From positions 124,001 to 188,000 of the forward strand of contig NZ_JAAVUY010000013.1 in the NCBI RefSeq assembly GCF_018449695.1: a stretch of DNA of 64,000 nucleotides. Reading direction: 5' to 3'. Each line of letters begins with the position of its first letter. The stretch's first letter is position 1. The notes beneath the pieces were generated by a model. It searched no databases. It was not told the DNA's origin and saw only the letters and a list, made by a program, of their open reading frames with translations. Below are positions 17,678-26,219 of the stretch, piece after piece. A program made the translations under genes and the position numbers. Origin of the DNA: Bradyrhizobium sp. dw_411. Lineage in GTDB: Bacteria > Pseudomonadota > Alphaproteobacteria > Rhizobiales > Xanthobacteraceae.

Positions 17678-19051
17678 ATGCATAGCCAGACTGCACGAGG
17701 ACGAGTTATCGCCATGCCCAGGCCGCGACTGCCGATCGATAGGCTGCCTGAGCCGCACGTCTTCCAGATGATGTCCGAAATCTACGAACGCCGATCGGCG
17801 GAAGTGACCGCAGGTCGGCACGTTATAGAAACGGAAGATTTCCTAAGCAAATTCATATCTTTGGATGAGAGGCAGTGGCGTCGATGGGTCAACGGCGAGT
17901 CGTTCATGAAACGCGACAGCTTCGACCCCTTGATCGCCAGCCTCTACCCTACCCCGATTGAGCAGGCGCGACTGCAAGACAAGTATCTCGAGTACGAATT
18001 CGGGGTCAGGGGCGCTTCCAGGACCAAGCGATCCGACCATTCCCGCAGACGAATCCAGCCCTACGAGCGCGAATTCTTCGAAAGGTTCTTGGCCGAGAAG
18101 GGAATCGCAGTCTCGGACCTGAAGGATCGGTTCGTCTTCGGCAGGGTGGCGAAGGAATTGCTGGACTACAGAAGCCGTGAAGACGGACTGATGTTCGGAG
18201 TCCACGCCGGCGAGGTCCTTGCGCTTCTGATCCGGAACGGGACCGTCCCGTCTTCGGGTACGATCGAAAGCGAACGTCAACTCGCCGTCGTGATGTACTA
18301 CGCGGCCTTGAATGCCGACCACGAAGACAACGAGCACGCTCACAAGCTTCTGATGAAGCAGATGGAGACGCAGTTCGGGCCACTCCGCGACGACCCTTTC
18401 CTCCTCTACATGCGGACGAGTTTCCCGAACATCTTCTACGGGCAGTACGACCGGATCTGGCGTCCTGTCGGACCGGAAAGCCGCTCAAGGCTTCGCGCGC
18501 TCGTCCGCTCCTACGAAGAATCGCTCGGATACGCTGTAGCTTTCGACGCATCCGACAACCCTATCCAGGATTTCGGGATCACCAATCTTGTCTCGTCCGC
18601 AGACTACAATGCACAGCGGACCAAGGCGTTCGTCGACGATATCGATCGGAAGAGACTGATCGAACAACTCGAAACGATCGATGCCAAGGATCTCGACGCG
18701 GGAAGCCCAGTGCATATGAGGATGCATAACGTTCTCGGGCTTGCAGACGCGTACATTCGCGGGAATCAGTCGGCTCAGGCACAAGAGCTTCTGACCGATC
18801 TCATAGACAGGGCGACTGTGTCGCGACAGTTCTCGCGCTTTCAACTTGCGAGAGCCCACTACAAGCGAGCGCTGGCGGCATATCTTTCGGCGACGGACCT
18901 TCCTCCGTCCGTCAGCGAAAAGATCCTGTCGAAGGCAATAGACGACCTCACGGTCGCGAAAAAAATCTACGGGCCAGTCGGCAACGAGATCCTGGAGTCA
19001 GACGTCATGCGGCGTATTGCGATGATCCTGGAATTGCGCGCGAAGGGCTGA
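17678..19051 (+). CDS. Hypothetical helical protein with possible HTH front
   Basis: A 457-residue, strongly helical protein. Residues about 15-80 could include a DNA-binding or cassette-like front; the C-terminal 150 residues (HMRMHNVLGLADAYIRGNQS onward) have tetratricopeptide-like alternation. No enzyme motif was seen. Starts at 17678 and 17714 are both possible; the first has GGGAGCGAG in front. Divergent arrangement with the FAD oxidoreductase suggests shared control. The overall layout resembles a regulator with a TPR-type sensing region, but this is inference. Confidence 0.55.
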   Translation: MHSQTARGRVIAMPRPRLPIDRLPEPHVFQMMSEIYERRSAEVTAGRHVIETEDFLSKFISLDERQWRRWVNGESFMKRDSFDPLIASLYPTPIEQARLQDKYLEYEFGVRGASRTKRSDHSRRRIQPYEREFFERFLAEKGIAVSDLKDRFVFGRVAKELLDYRSREDGLMFGVHAGEVLALLIRNGTVPSSGTIESERQLAVVMYYAALNADHEDNEHAHKLLMKQMETQFGPLRDDPFLLYMRTSFPNIFYGQYDRIWRPVGPESRSRLRALVRSYEESLGYAVAFDASDNPIQDFGITNLVSSADYNAQRTKAFVDDIDRKRLIEQLETIDAKDLDAGSPVHMRMHNVLGLADAYIRGNQSAQAQELLTDLIDRATVSRQFSRFQLARAHYKRALAAYLSATDLPPSVSEKILSKAIDDLTVAKKIYGPVGNEILESDVMRRIAMILELRAKG

Positions 19052-19061
19052 ATACCGACCG

Positions 19062-19316
19062 TCACCGACGCAACCGCACACCCTCCCCTGTCCCGGGCCC
19101 TGCGAATACGAACTCGACGCCTAATTCGTCCTCCATTCTTGTTCGCAACTCCTGAAGGACGCGGACACGCCTCGCGTCCATGGGCACGGCATCCATGGTT
19201 TCGATCAGGCCAAGGGTCTTCTTGGAAATCCCGGTCTTCGCCGCAAGCATCGCTTGGTCGTAACCAAGGAGCGCTCGAGCCGCCTTTACCAGCGTCGGCG
19301 TCAATAGCTCGCTCAA
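19062..19316 (-). CDS. XRE-family helix-turn-helix regulator
   Basis: An 84-residue protein made of one HTH domain (ARALLGYDQAMLAAKTGISK, then TLGLIE) plus a short tail. The TTG at 19316 is favoured since AAGGAGG lies 5-6 bases before it; a GTG at 19322 would overlap that site. A perfect palindrome at 19358-19374 lies just upstream and is the natural operator, allowing control of both this gene and the divergent HNH gene. Confidence 0.8.
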   Translation of the reverse strand: MSELLTPTLVKAARALLGYDQAMLAAKTGISKKTLGLIETMDAVPMDARRVRVLQELRTRMEDELGVEFVFAGPGTGEGVRLRR

Positions 19317-19357
19317 GACCACCTCCTTAACCCCGCATTAACCAACCTAGCACGTTC

Positions 19358-19374
19358 GGTGGTTTAAAACCACC
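19358..19374. promoter_or_regulatory. Palindromic operator between XRE and HNH genes
   Basis: GGTGGTTTAAAACCACC is an 8-bp inverted repeat around one central base, extended imperfectly on both sides. It sits 42 bases before the XRE start in the divergent gap, as expected for an autoregulatory operator. Confidence 0.55.
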
Positions 19375-19407
19375 AAACTTCTTGCAGTCCTCCTTCAGAT
19401 CCGTATT

Positions 19408-19423
19408 ATGTGATTTATCACAT
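19408..19423. promoter_or_regulatory. 16-bp operator, copy 1
   Basis: ATGTGATTTATCACAT, with TGTGA and TCACA half-sites 4 bases apart. The identical 16 bases recur at 38217-38232. Both copies end exactly 22 bases before an ATG. The N4 spacing is too short for a canonical CRP site (N6). Confidence 0.6.
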
Positions 19424-19445
19424 GGACAGGAAGAGAGACACGTTG

Positions 19446-19778
19446 ATGAGCAAGACCACGAACTACCGGCACTACATCGCGAGCGACAAATGGCGCAATT
19501 CGCCGGCGCGGCTCGCCGAACTCGCGGCATCGAAGGACCGCTGTCGCCTTTGTTTCGAAAAGGGCACCGCCGCGGCTCCGCTCGAGGCCCATCACGCCAC
19601 TTACGAACGCATCGGCGACGAGGCGATCGGCGACCTCACCGCGCTCTGTCACCGATGCCACGTCGAGGTGACGTCGATGCTGCGTCGCCGTCGCTATCAG
19701 CGCCGTCGCCCGCGTCGCGCCGACGTTCTGCGCCTTCGCGATACCCGTCATTCGTTCATCGATCCCACCCGTCACTAG
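19446..19778 (+). CDS. HNH-type nuclease-like protein
   Basis: A 110-residue protein. CRLC near 36-39 and CHRCH near 71-75 form a zinc-binding cysteine set around EAHHATYERIGDE, the HH core of the HNH fold, preceded by the YIASDKWRN element common in phage HNH proteins. Phage and island HNH proteins of this size nick or cleave DNA, often near packaging genes. The ATG at 19446 follows GGAAGAGAG. It is preceded by the 16-bp operator and, further up, the palindrome shared with the XRE gene. Basic C-terminal tail (RRRRYQRRRPRR). Confidence 0.8.
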   Translation: MSKTTNYRHYIASDKWRNSPARLAELAASKDRCRLCFEKGTAAAPLEAHHATYERIGDEAIGDLTALCHRCHVEVTSMLRRRRYQRRRPRRADVLRLRDTRHSFIDPTRH

Positions 19779-19788
19779 GAGAACCATC

Positions 19789-20361
19789 ATGGACATCGAG
19801 ACCATCCGACTGCGTATCACCGGCACGAAACGCCTCGTCATGCACAACGGCCGTCTGGCCGACCCGTTGGATCCGATCACGAAGGACTTGGCCCGGCTCA
19901 CCTCGAAGCGGTCGAAGACCGAGGCCGACCATCAGGAGATCAGCCGTGTCGAATGGTTCGGCGGACTGTGGTTGCACGACGGCAAGCCCTGCATTCCCGC
20001 CGAGGCCCTGATGGCGACGTTCGTGCAGGCGGCAAAGACCCGCAAGAAGGGCGAGGAGGCCAAGGTCGGCCTCATCGTCGATCACCACGCCGCGGTCGAC
20101 TACGACGGCCCGACCGATCTCGACAAGCTCTGGGAGGACAAGAAGTTCAGGCTGCGCGTCGGCGTGAAGGTCCGCAACGCGCGCACGATGCGCACACGCC
20201 CGTGCTTTGACCATTGGAGCGCGGAATACACGGCCCACTACTTCCCGAGCCTCTTCGATCGTCAGTTGGTCGTCGACCTCTACAAGGTCGCCGGCTTCAT
20301 GAAGGGCTTGGGCGACTGGCGGCCCCAGCACGGCAATTTCTCGGTGGAAATCATCGAGTAG
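19789..20361 (+). CDS. Hypothetical phage-like protein
   Basis: A 190-residue protein 10 bases after the HNH gene, preceded by AGGAGAACCATC. No transmembrane or signal sequence. The segment KRLVMHNGRLADPLDPITK and the later KFRLRVGVKV resemble conserved proteins of tailed-phage and prophage early regions whose role is unknown to me. Probably co-transcribed with the HNH gene. Confidence 0.55.
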   Translation: MDIETIRLRITGTKRLVMHNGRLADPLDPITKDLARLTSKRSKTEADHQEISRVEWFGGLWLHDGKPCIPAEALMATFVQAAKTRKKGEEAKVGLIVDHHAAVDYDGPTDLDKLWEDKKFRLRVGVKVRNARTMRTRPCFDHWSAEYTAHYFPSLFDRQLVVDLYKVAGFMKGLGDWRPQHGNFSVEIIE

Positions 20362-20451
20362 CGAGCTCCCACAGGCGGGGCGTGGCCCGGCGAGGCATGG
20401 CGCGGTCCGGCGTGGCGAGGCGAGGTGGAGAACCCAACCGTTCTCCCGACC

Positions 20452-20480
20452 GGTGGAGAGCTCCGTTCGAGCTCTCCACC
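20452..20480. terminator. Hairpin with 12-bp perfect stem
   Basis: GGTGGAGAGCTC at 20452-20463 pairs exactly with 20469-20480 over a 5-base loop. It lies 90 bases after the 19789-20361 gene, behind a GC-rich stretch of GGCGTGGC/GGCGAGGC tandem-like motifs (20375-20430). A terminator role is likely, but there is no clear T-run. Confidence 0.5.
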
Positions 20481-20556
20481 ACCATCAAAACCAAACCAGT
20501 CCTAGCGTCGCGAACACTTTTCGCGCAGCCGGTCGACATCGACCATGGAGATCAAG

Positions 20557-21000
20557 ATGACAGTCAATGCGAACAGGCGCAGCGCGATGGCCTCCAACAA
20601 AGTTCCGGTCGCGCCGGGCCGCTCGCCCGTCACGTGGTGGCGAAGCATCGCGGCGCCGAACTTCCACGTCATGGTGCTGGGCGCGATGCAGGCGGCGGTG
20701 GAGAGGGTCGAGATGCTGGACGAACCCCTCTGGCGCGAGGCCGTCGCCGGCGACGCCACCGCCGCCGCCGCCATGGCGCTCCTCATCGACTTTCGGACGG
20801 TATGGCCGGGCAAACTCGATCTGGTCATGACCGCGCTCGTCATCAACGCCTGCGACGGCGATGCGGCCGCCTGCGTCGTGCTCTCGAACGTCATCCGCCG
20901 CGTTCCCGGGGCGGGCAAGCGCGAAGCCCGGATCGCCACCTCTTGGCTCATGCGAGCCTTTCGTCCGTTCGCTGACCGTCATGAATCCCTCCGAGGCTGA
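20557..21000 (+). CDS. Hypothetical protein
   Basis: A 147-residue alanine-rich helical protein. The ATG at 20557 has GGAG six bases before it and is preferred over 20545. It ends one base before the metallophosphoesterase start, so the two are coupled. No recognised domain; basic overall. Confidence 0.5.
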   Translation: MTVNANRRSAMASNKVPVAPGRSPVTWWRSIAAPNFHVMVLGAMQAAVERVEMLDEPLWREAVAGDATAAAAMALLIDFRTVWPGKLDLVMTALVINACDGDAAACVVLSNVIRRVPGAGKREARIATSWLMRAFRPFADRHESLRG

Positions 21001-21001
21001 G

Positions 21002-21781
21002 ATGAAACTCCAGATCATGAGCGACCTGCATATCGATTATCCGGGCAGCCGCAGCATCCCGCGACTGGCGCCGGGCGTGGACGCGGTCGTCGTCGCCGGC
21101 GACACGTGCCAAGGTCTCGTCCAGTCGATCGAGCGTCTGCGTCGCACCTATCCGTCACCGACGGAGATCGTCATGGTCGCCGGAAATCACGAACTTTGGT
21201 CGAACAAGCTGTCGTTCGACGAACACTTCGACGCAGGTCATGCCGCCGCAGACATGCATCGCGTCCATCTCCTAGAGAATGCGGCGCAGATAGTGCGGGG
21301 CGTGCGGTTTCTGGGAGCGACGCTCTGGACCAGCTACGATCTGTACGGTCCCGACGTGCGGGATGCCGCCATGCATGCCGCCGGAGCTCAAATGCTCGAC
21401 CACAAGCGCATCAAATGGTCGCGCGACCCGTGGAAACGTTTCCGTCCGACCGAAGCGCGCATCCTGCATCAAAAATCGCGCATGTTCTTCGAGGAAGAGT
21501 TGGCGAGGCCGCACGCAGGCCCGTCGGTTTGCATATCGCATCACGCCATGACGATGGACGCCATCGCGCCCACGCACCAGCGCAGCGTTCTGTCGGCCGC
21601 CTACGCCTCGGAGATGCAACCCATGATCGACCGCTTCCAACCGGACCTGGTCGTCACCGGTCACACCCATCATAGCATTGATCTCAGACGGGGCCGGACC
21701 CGCATGATCTCGAACCCCGCGGGATACGCGGGCGAGAACCGGCAATTCGATCCCGCCTTCGTGGTCGATCTGGCCGGCTGA
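21002..21781 (+). CDS. Metallophosphoesterase
   Basis: A 259-residue calcineurin-like phosphoesterase. The metal-binding set is visible: MSDLHIDYPG (about 6-15), VVVAGDTCQG, VAGNHELW, and VVTGHTHHS near 220. These bind a two-metal centre and hydrolyse phosphoesters; the substrate (nucleotide, nucleic acid or protein) is unknown. It starts directly behind the 20557-21000 gene. Island phosphoesterases of this type occur beside phage-like genes. Confidence 0.85.
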   Translation: MKLQIMSDLHIDYPGSRSIPRLAPGVDAVVVAGDTCQGLVQSIERLRRTYPSPTEIVMVAGNHELWSNKLSFDEHFDAGHAAADMHRVHLLENAAQIVRGVRFLGATLWTSYDLYGPDVRDAAMHAAGAQMLDHKRIKWSRDPWKRFRPTEARILHQKSRMFFEEELARPHAGPSVCISHHAMTMDAIAPTHQRSVLSAAYASEMQPMIDRFQPDLVVTGHTHHSIDLRRGRTRMISNPAGYAGENRQFDPAFVVDLAG

Positions 21782-21826
21782 CGCCTTGAACAACGCCTCA
21801 CAACTCAAAGGTTCACGAGCCGCACG

Positions 21827-22426
21827 ATGACCGAAGATCCATCCGACCAGAACGGAAATGCAGATGCCGGCGACACCGTCGCGCCGTCGTCGGCCGGTTC
21901 GCCGTCCGCGGAGGCCGGCGGCGAAGACGCCGCTCGCGCCGCCGAAGTGCTGGCGGACGAGACGTCCCCCGCCACAGACGTTTCGGACAAGAAGGTCTCG
22001 CGCTGGAATTCGTTGCGCGCCGGATGCGACGACGAAGTAGGCGTTGACGAACAGGAAGACGCCGAATGCGATGGCGAAGACGGCGTTTCGATGCCTAGGA
22101 ATACGCAAAGCGCCCGCGAAGCTCTCGTTCTGGCGGCCATGAACGCCGCACTCACGCCGGAACTAGAGGCAAAGCTGGTCGCCACCACCGCAATCGCCCT
22201 CGTGATCTCGGTCCAGTCCACCGGACTCTTGGGGCCTCTCAGGAACTACTTCGAGAGGGGTGGTCTCGGTCGAAAGTGGACGTGTTTCGCGCGGGACGGC
22301 TCGGATCGCCGCGTCGACAAGCCATCGGTGGGCAACGACACGGTCGCGACCGCGCTCGCCACCGGGGGGTCCGTGGTCGGCATCGCGACAACGCCGGATC
22401 AGGTGCTGCGGTGTGCTTCCCGATAA
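21827..22426 (+). CDS. Hypothetical protein, possibly a truncated AAA-ATPase-like gene
   Basis: A 199-residue frame. The first 90 residues are acidic and low-complexity. The remainder (ALTPELEAKLVATTAIALVI, then a KPSVGNDTVA region) resembles the front of proteins that carry an AAA ATPase further on, as far as I recall. The frame ends at a stop just after DQVL; a +1 frame continues about 16 codons. No Walker motif is present. It may be the surviving front of a broken gene; confidence in the family is low. Confidence 0.4.
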   Translation: MTEDPSDQNGNADAGDTVAPSSAGSPSAEAGGEDAARAAEVLADETSPATDVSDKKVSRWNSLRAGCDDEVGVDEQEDAECDGEDGVSMPRNTQSAREALVLAAMNAALTPELEAKLVATTAIALVISVQSTGLLGPLRNYFERGGLGRKWTCFARDGSDRRVDKPSVGNDTVATALATGGSVVGIATTPDQVLRCASR

Positions 22427-22879
22427 AGAGGGTCTAAAGCTGAATTTCATTCGAAAAAGCAGTGTGTTAGCGTAGATAAGAGGCTCAGGAGGAGTCACCC
22501 GGTACATGGGATGGTACACGAATTAGGGTCGCAGATTCCTGACTGTCTTGAACGAAAGCGAATGAGACGACCTTCGACATCCTGCTTTGCGCAGGGATCG
22601 CCCATGGTGAAGGTGCCGGCGGATATTGAGTGCGCCGGAAGAGGCCGTCTGGCCGCGTGAACCACTGCGAAGAATGCGAGTTGTGGGACAAATGGCCGGC
22701 GGATGGCAAACGAGCCGCTTTTTCACGAAAAGCCGCGTGGACGGGGGCGGCGGCTCATCGTGCAAGGCGATGACGACCGTGGATGTGAACGCAAGGTTGA
22801 ATATCGGCTCACGACTTCGCCTTGATTGAAACGGCGCGATACGCGACAACCAACCGATGAGCGGGAGGGCCCTAGCCCA
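22427..22879. other. Intergenic region before the lipase gene
   Basis: No gene supported. The lower-GC patch near 22430-22480 may hold the promoter for the lipase-CHAT pair. Confidence 0.45.
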
Positions 22880-24241
22880 GTGGCGAAGTTCGCGGACGTG
22901 ATCGTAGTCGTGCCGGGCCTCATCGGCTCCGTGCTGTCGAAGGACAAAAAGGATCTCTGGGGAACGTCGCCGGGCGCGCTGTGGCGGACCATCGCAGGAG
23001 GAGCCATCGATCGACTCGCTCTGCAAGGTCTGGACGACGAAAGAGACGATCTCGGTGACGGGGTCGAGGCCACATCGCTCGTCGAGAACGTGGAGATGAT
23101 ACCGGGGCTGTGGAAGCAGGGCGGCTACTCGATCCTCGACAGGAAACTGGTCGCCGGCATGAGCCTCGACCGCGGCGAGAACTACTTTGAATTTCCCTAC
23201 GACTGGCGTCGCAGCAACAGGGTCTCGGCGCGGAAACTAACGGCTTGCGTCCGCAAATGGCTGGCGGCCTGGAAGGAGAAAAGCGGCAACCAAGACGCTA
23301 AAGTCGTCTTTGTTGTTCACTCCATGGGTGGCCTAGTCGCTCGGTATCACATCGAATGCCTCGACGGCTGGAAGACGACGCGTTCCCTGATCAGCTTCGG
23401 CACGCCTTACAGAGGCTCGGGCAACGCGCTCGGCTTCATTTGCAACGGGTTTGCGTGGAACATCGGGCCGCTCAAGGCCTTCGACGGAACGAACGCCATC
23501 CGCTCCTTTGATTCCGTCTATCAGTTGCTCCCGACGTATCCCTTCGTCGACGCCGGCGAATCGCAGCTAAAGCGCGTGTCAGAGCTCGACCTTCCCAACC
23601 TCGACCGGAGCCGGGCGACACGCGCCCGCGCATTCCACGACGAGATCGCCGAGGCGCAGGAGCGCAACAGGACGGTGAGCGGATACGCAACGACCGTCAG
23701 GCCGATAGTCGGCATCGAACAGCCCACCTTCCAGTCTGCGAAGCTCGCTGGCGGGACGCTTTCGCTTCTGACCAGCTACGAGGGCGAGGACACCAAGGGT
23801 GATCAGACCGTCCCGCGCGTCTCGGCTATCCCATACGAAGTCGGCCAGGAGGCCGCGGTCTACATCGCCAACACGCATTCTGCGCTTCAGAGTGATCAAA
23901 CGTCCGACGCCCAACTACGCGGAATTCTGACGGAACCCACGATCGATCTGCGTAGGTTCAGGGCGGATACGATTCAACTTGGCAGGATCGGCCTGCATGT
24001 GGACGATGCCTATTCCTCCACGAGACCCATCGTCATCGAGGCGACGGCCAGCATCTACGTCCAGAAAATCAAGGCATCGGTCTGCCGCCTGGATGCCCCC
24101 GGCGAAATTAGCATCGTGCTCTGGCACTCGGAGGGTCGATACAAGAAGGATCTGACGCTGCCGGCCGGCCTGTACCGCGTGGAAACGCAAGAAGAAGGGT
24201 TGCATCCGGCAAGTGACGTCTTCTTGGTTGCGGACGAGTGA
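22880..24241 (+). CDS. LCAT-like alpha/beta-hydrolase (lipase/acyltransferase)
   Basis: A 453-residue enzyme of the lecithin:cholesterol acyltransferase superfamily, which cleaves or transfers acyl chains of phospholipids. Motifs: VVVPGLIGSVL near the N-terminus, FPYDWRRSNR near 110, the nucleophile elbow VVHSMGGLVARY with Ser near 147, the acid in GDQTVPRVS, and the base His in NTHSALQSD. The last 100 residues form a separate beta-rich domain. No signal peptide, so it would act inside the cell, an unusual place for a phospholipase and typical of bacterial immune effectors. GTG at 22880 follows GGGAGGG; a TTG at 22826 is also possible. The CHAT gene starts 1 base after its stop. Confidence 0.8.
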   Translation: MAKFADVIVVVPGLIGSVLSKDKKDLWGTSPGALWRTIAGGAIDRLALQGLDDERDDLGDGVEATSLVENVEMIPGLWKQGGYSILDRKLVAGMSLDRGENYFEFPYDWRRSNRVSARKLTACVRKWLAAWKEKSGNQDAKVVFVVHSMGGLVARYHIECLDGWKTTRSLISFGTPYRGSGNALGFICNGFAWNIGPLKAFDGTNAIRSFDSVYQLLPTYPFVDAGESQLKRVSELDLPNLDRSRATRARAFHDEIAEAQERNRTVSGYATTVRPIVGIEQPTFQSAKLAGGTLSLLTSYEGEDTKGDQTVPRVSAIPYEVGQEAAVYIANTHSALQSDQTSDAQLRGILTEPTIDLRRFRADTIQLGRIGLHVDDAYSSTRPIVIEATASIYVQKIKASVCRLDAPGEISIVLWHSEGRYKKDLTLPAGLYRVETQEEGLHPASDVFLVADE

Positions 24242-24242
24242 A

Positions 24243-26216
24243 ATGGGACGTAACCCCGATATGACAGGCGGAATCCTCTGGTCTTGGTCAAGACAGGGCG
24301 TCTCCATGCGGTGGCGCACCGAGCAGGAACTCGCTCTTCTGGGCGACGAGCTCGGCATTCCCGCAGATGCCCTGGCGACGGCCCAGCGCGAGCTGAAGGA
24401 ATTGCAGAGCGGGTTCTTCGAGGTTGTCATCCGGTTCACGAAGACCCGACTGACCGTCGAAGGGAGTGTGGCCAGCGGGACGACAAGGCGAGCCGTGGTT
24501 GACATCCTTCGTCGGTGCGTCGCGGAAGGTCGCCGCCCGCTCCTCAAGGTGGTCGACGACCTTGAGGTGACCGCTCCCTTCCGGCCGGCGCACGAGAGCG
24601 ACCTCGAACGGTACGAAATCAGGGGTGCGGCGAAGGACGCAGTCGGCACGGCAAAGGATGCGACCGGCAAGGCCAGCAACGCCGTCGGCATGGCGAAGGA
24701 CGGTGCCATTGCGAAACCCAAGGCGCCAACGATCGACGTCGACCGGTATCCTTCGATCTCTTCGGACGAGCAACCGATCGTCGGGCAGGTCTTCCGGTTC
24801 GAAGTCGCCCTTAACGCGACCCCGGATGCCTCCGCGACCGAGCCGGTATCCTTCAAAAACGTGCCAGGAGACTGGCAAGCCCTGACGGTCGAAGTCGAGG
24901 TCCATTCGTCGCGTCTGCTGTTCGAAAAGGGGGCGAACCGCAAGACGATCGAGGTGCTGCGGGAAGGGACGACGTTGCCGGCAAGTTTCGCGGCCACGGT
25001 GAGGGACGATGAAAATGCGACGGCTCCTTTGGAGATCGTGGCGATGTTCACCTACGCGAATAGGTTCAGCGGAATCGCGCGCCAGAACTTCGAGTTGAAG
25101 GAGAACGAAGCGGCCGAAGCGCGGGCGGGCACCGCGACTGTCGCGGGCGTGAGCCTGATCTCGGCAGCCTCCGCGGATCTGACGGTCAAGATCGTCCGTC
25201 TGGACGGATCGGGCAACTACTTGTGGAGCCTCTCCGCCCCGAAAGGCGTCGACATGGGGACGGAGACGCGCGAGGAGACGATGAACCTCGGCACGACTAC
25301 GGGGGAGTACGCGCTCGGCCTGCTTAAGGAATGTCCGGGGTTCGCGGCCGGTCGCCACGAAGGCAAGCTGCGCGGTATCGGGGAGACGATTTGGGCCGCC
25401 AGCCCAGAGGCATTCAGGGCGCTTTATCGGGACCTGCGAAATGCCTTCGGCCCCGCGTTTCCGATCCAGATTATCACCGACGAACCGCATATCCCGTGGG
25501 AGATGATGCATCCGAACGCATCGTCGGGCGTGAATGGACCAGACCATCTTTTCATGACGCATCCGATCGCCCGTTGGTTCTTACGTACCGGCGGCAGGAT
25601 TCCGCCACGCTTCGAGCCGGGATCGATTGCGAGTTTCGTGCCGAAATACGAAAACGACGAGAGCCTTGCAATGGCGCTCGACGAAGGAAAGTGGCTGACG
25701 GAGAATCTAGGGGCGAAACCCCAAGACGCGACCTACAAGGGCTTCACGGACTTCTGGAGCGTCAAGATCCCGGCCAAGCCCGTCGCCGTCCTCCATTTTG
25801 CGGGCCATGGCGACACCGATGAGACCGGCGTCGCCAAGATCAAAATGACCGACGACTGGGTGAGTTGCAACGACGTCCATGGCGGGGTTGATCTAGGCGT
25901 ACGTTACGGAACATTCGTGGTGCTCAACGCCTGTCGTGTCGGCGGCGGCGACTATAGGCTTGGGCTCGCCTCGGGGTGGGCCGCCAGTCTGACAGACCGC
26001 AAGTTTAGAGGCGTCCTCGCACCGTTGTGGTCTGTACAGGACGAATGCGCGGCGTTCGTCGTCCGCCGTTACTTGAAGGAATTCCTCGACGGCGCTTCCG
26101 TCGGGCAGGCCATGCTGACAGCACGCGCCGAGCGACGCGCCATCTCCGCGACGCCTTACGCCTACGTCGTCCACGGCGACGTCATGGCGAAGATCGAGAG
26201 CGCCTCGAAGTCGTAA
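24243..26216 (+). CDS. CHAT-domain caspase-like protease
   Basis: A 657-residue protein. The C-terminal half is a CHAT (caspase HetF-associated with TPR) peptidase, with catalytic His near 523 in HFAGHGD and Cys near 563 in LNACRVGG. A linker of short repeats (KDAVGTAKDATGKASNAVG) near 135-155 separates an N-terminal helical segment from central beta-rich domains. The N-terminal EQELALLGDELGIP block recalls effector-associated adaptor domains, but this is weak. It starts directly after the lipase stop, so the two are coupled. CHAT proteases in bacteria act in immunity (for example Craspase and gasdermin systems) by cleaving a partner; the lipase is the obvious candidate partner here. Confidence 0.85.
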   Translation: MGRNPDMTGGILWSWSRQGVSMRWRTEQELALLGDELGIPADALATAQRELKELQSGFFEVVIRFTKTRLTVEGSVASGTTRRAVVDILRRCVAEGRRPLLKVVDDLEVTAPFRPAHESDLERYEIRGAAKDAVGTAKDATGKASNAVGMAKDGAIAKPKAPTIDVDRYPSISSDEQPIVGQVFRFEVALNATPDASATEPVSFKNVPGDWQALTVEVEVHSSRLLFEKGANRKTIEVLREGTTLPASFAATVRDDENATAPLEIVAMFTYANRFSGIARQNFELKENEAAEARAGTATVAGVSLISAASADLTVKIVRLDGSGNYLWSLSAPKGVDMGTETREETMNLGTTTGEYALGLLKECPGFAAGRHEGKLRGIGETIWAASPEAFRALYRDLRNAFGPAFPIQIITDEPHIPWEMMHPNASSGVNGPDHLFMTHPIARWFLRTGGRIPPRFEPGSIASFVPKYENDESLAMALDEGKWLTENLGAKPQDATYKGFTDFWSVKIPAKPVAVLHFAGHGDTDETGVAKIKMTDDWVSCNDVHGGVDLGVRYGTFVVLNACRVGGGDYRLGLASGWAASLTDRKFRGVLAPLWSVQDECAAFVVRRYLKEFLDGASVGQAMLTARAERRAISATPYAYVVHGDVMAKIESASKS

Positions 26217-26219
26217 AAT

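Noticed and set aside
19408..19423. CRP binding site
   Set aside because: Half-sites TGTGA and TCACA are separated by 4 bases rather than 6, so a canonical CRP site is unlikely; kept as an unknown operator.
20375..20430. CRISPR-like or tandem repeat array
   Set aside because: Short GGCGTGGC/GGCGAGGC units without regular length or spacers; better described as GC-rich low complexity before a hairpin.
24288..25562. 424-codon leftward frame
   Set aside because: Antisense to the CHAT protein gene, with composition typical of a shadow.
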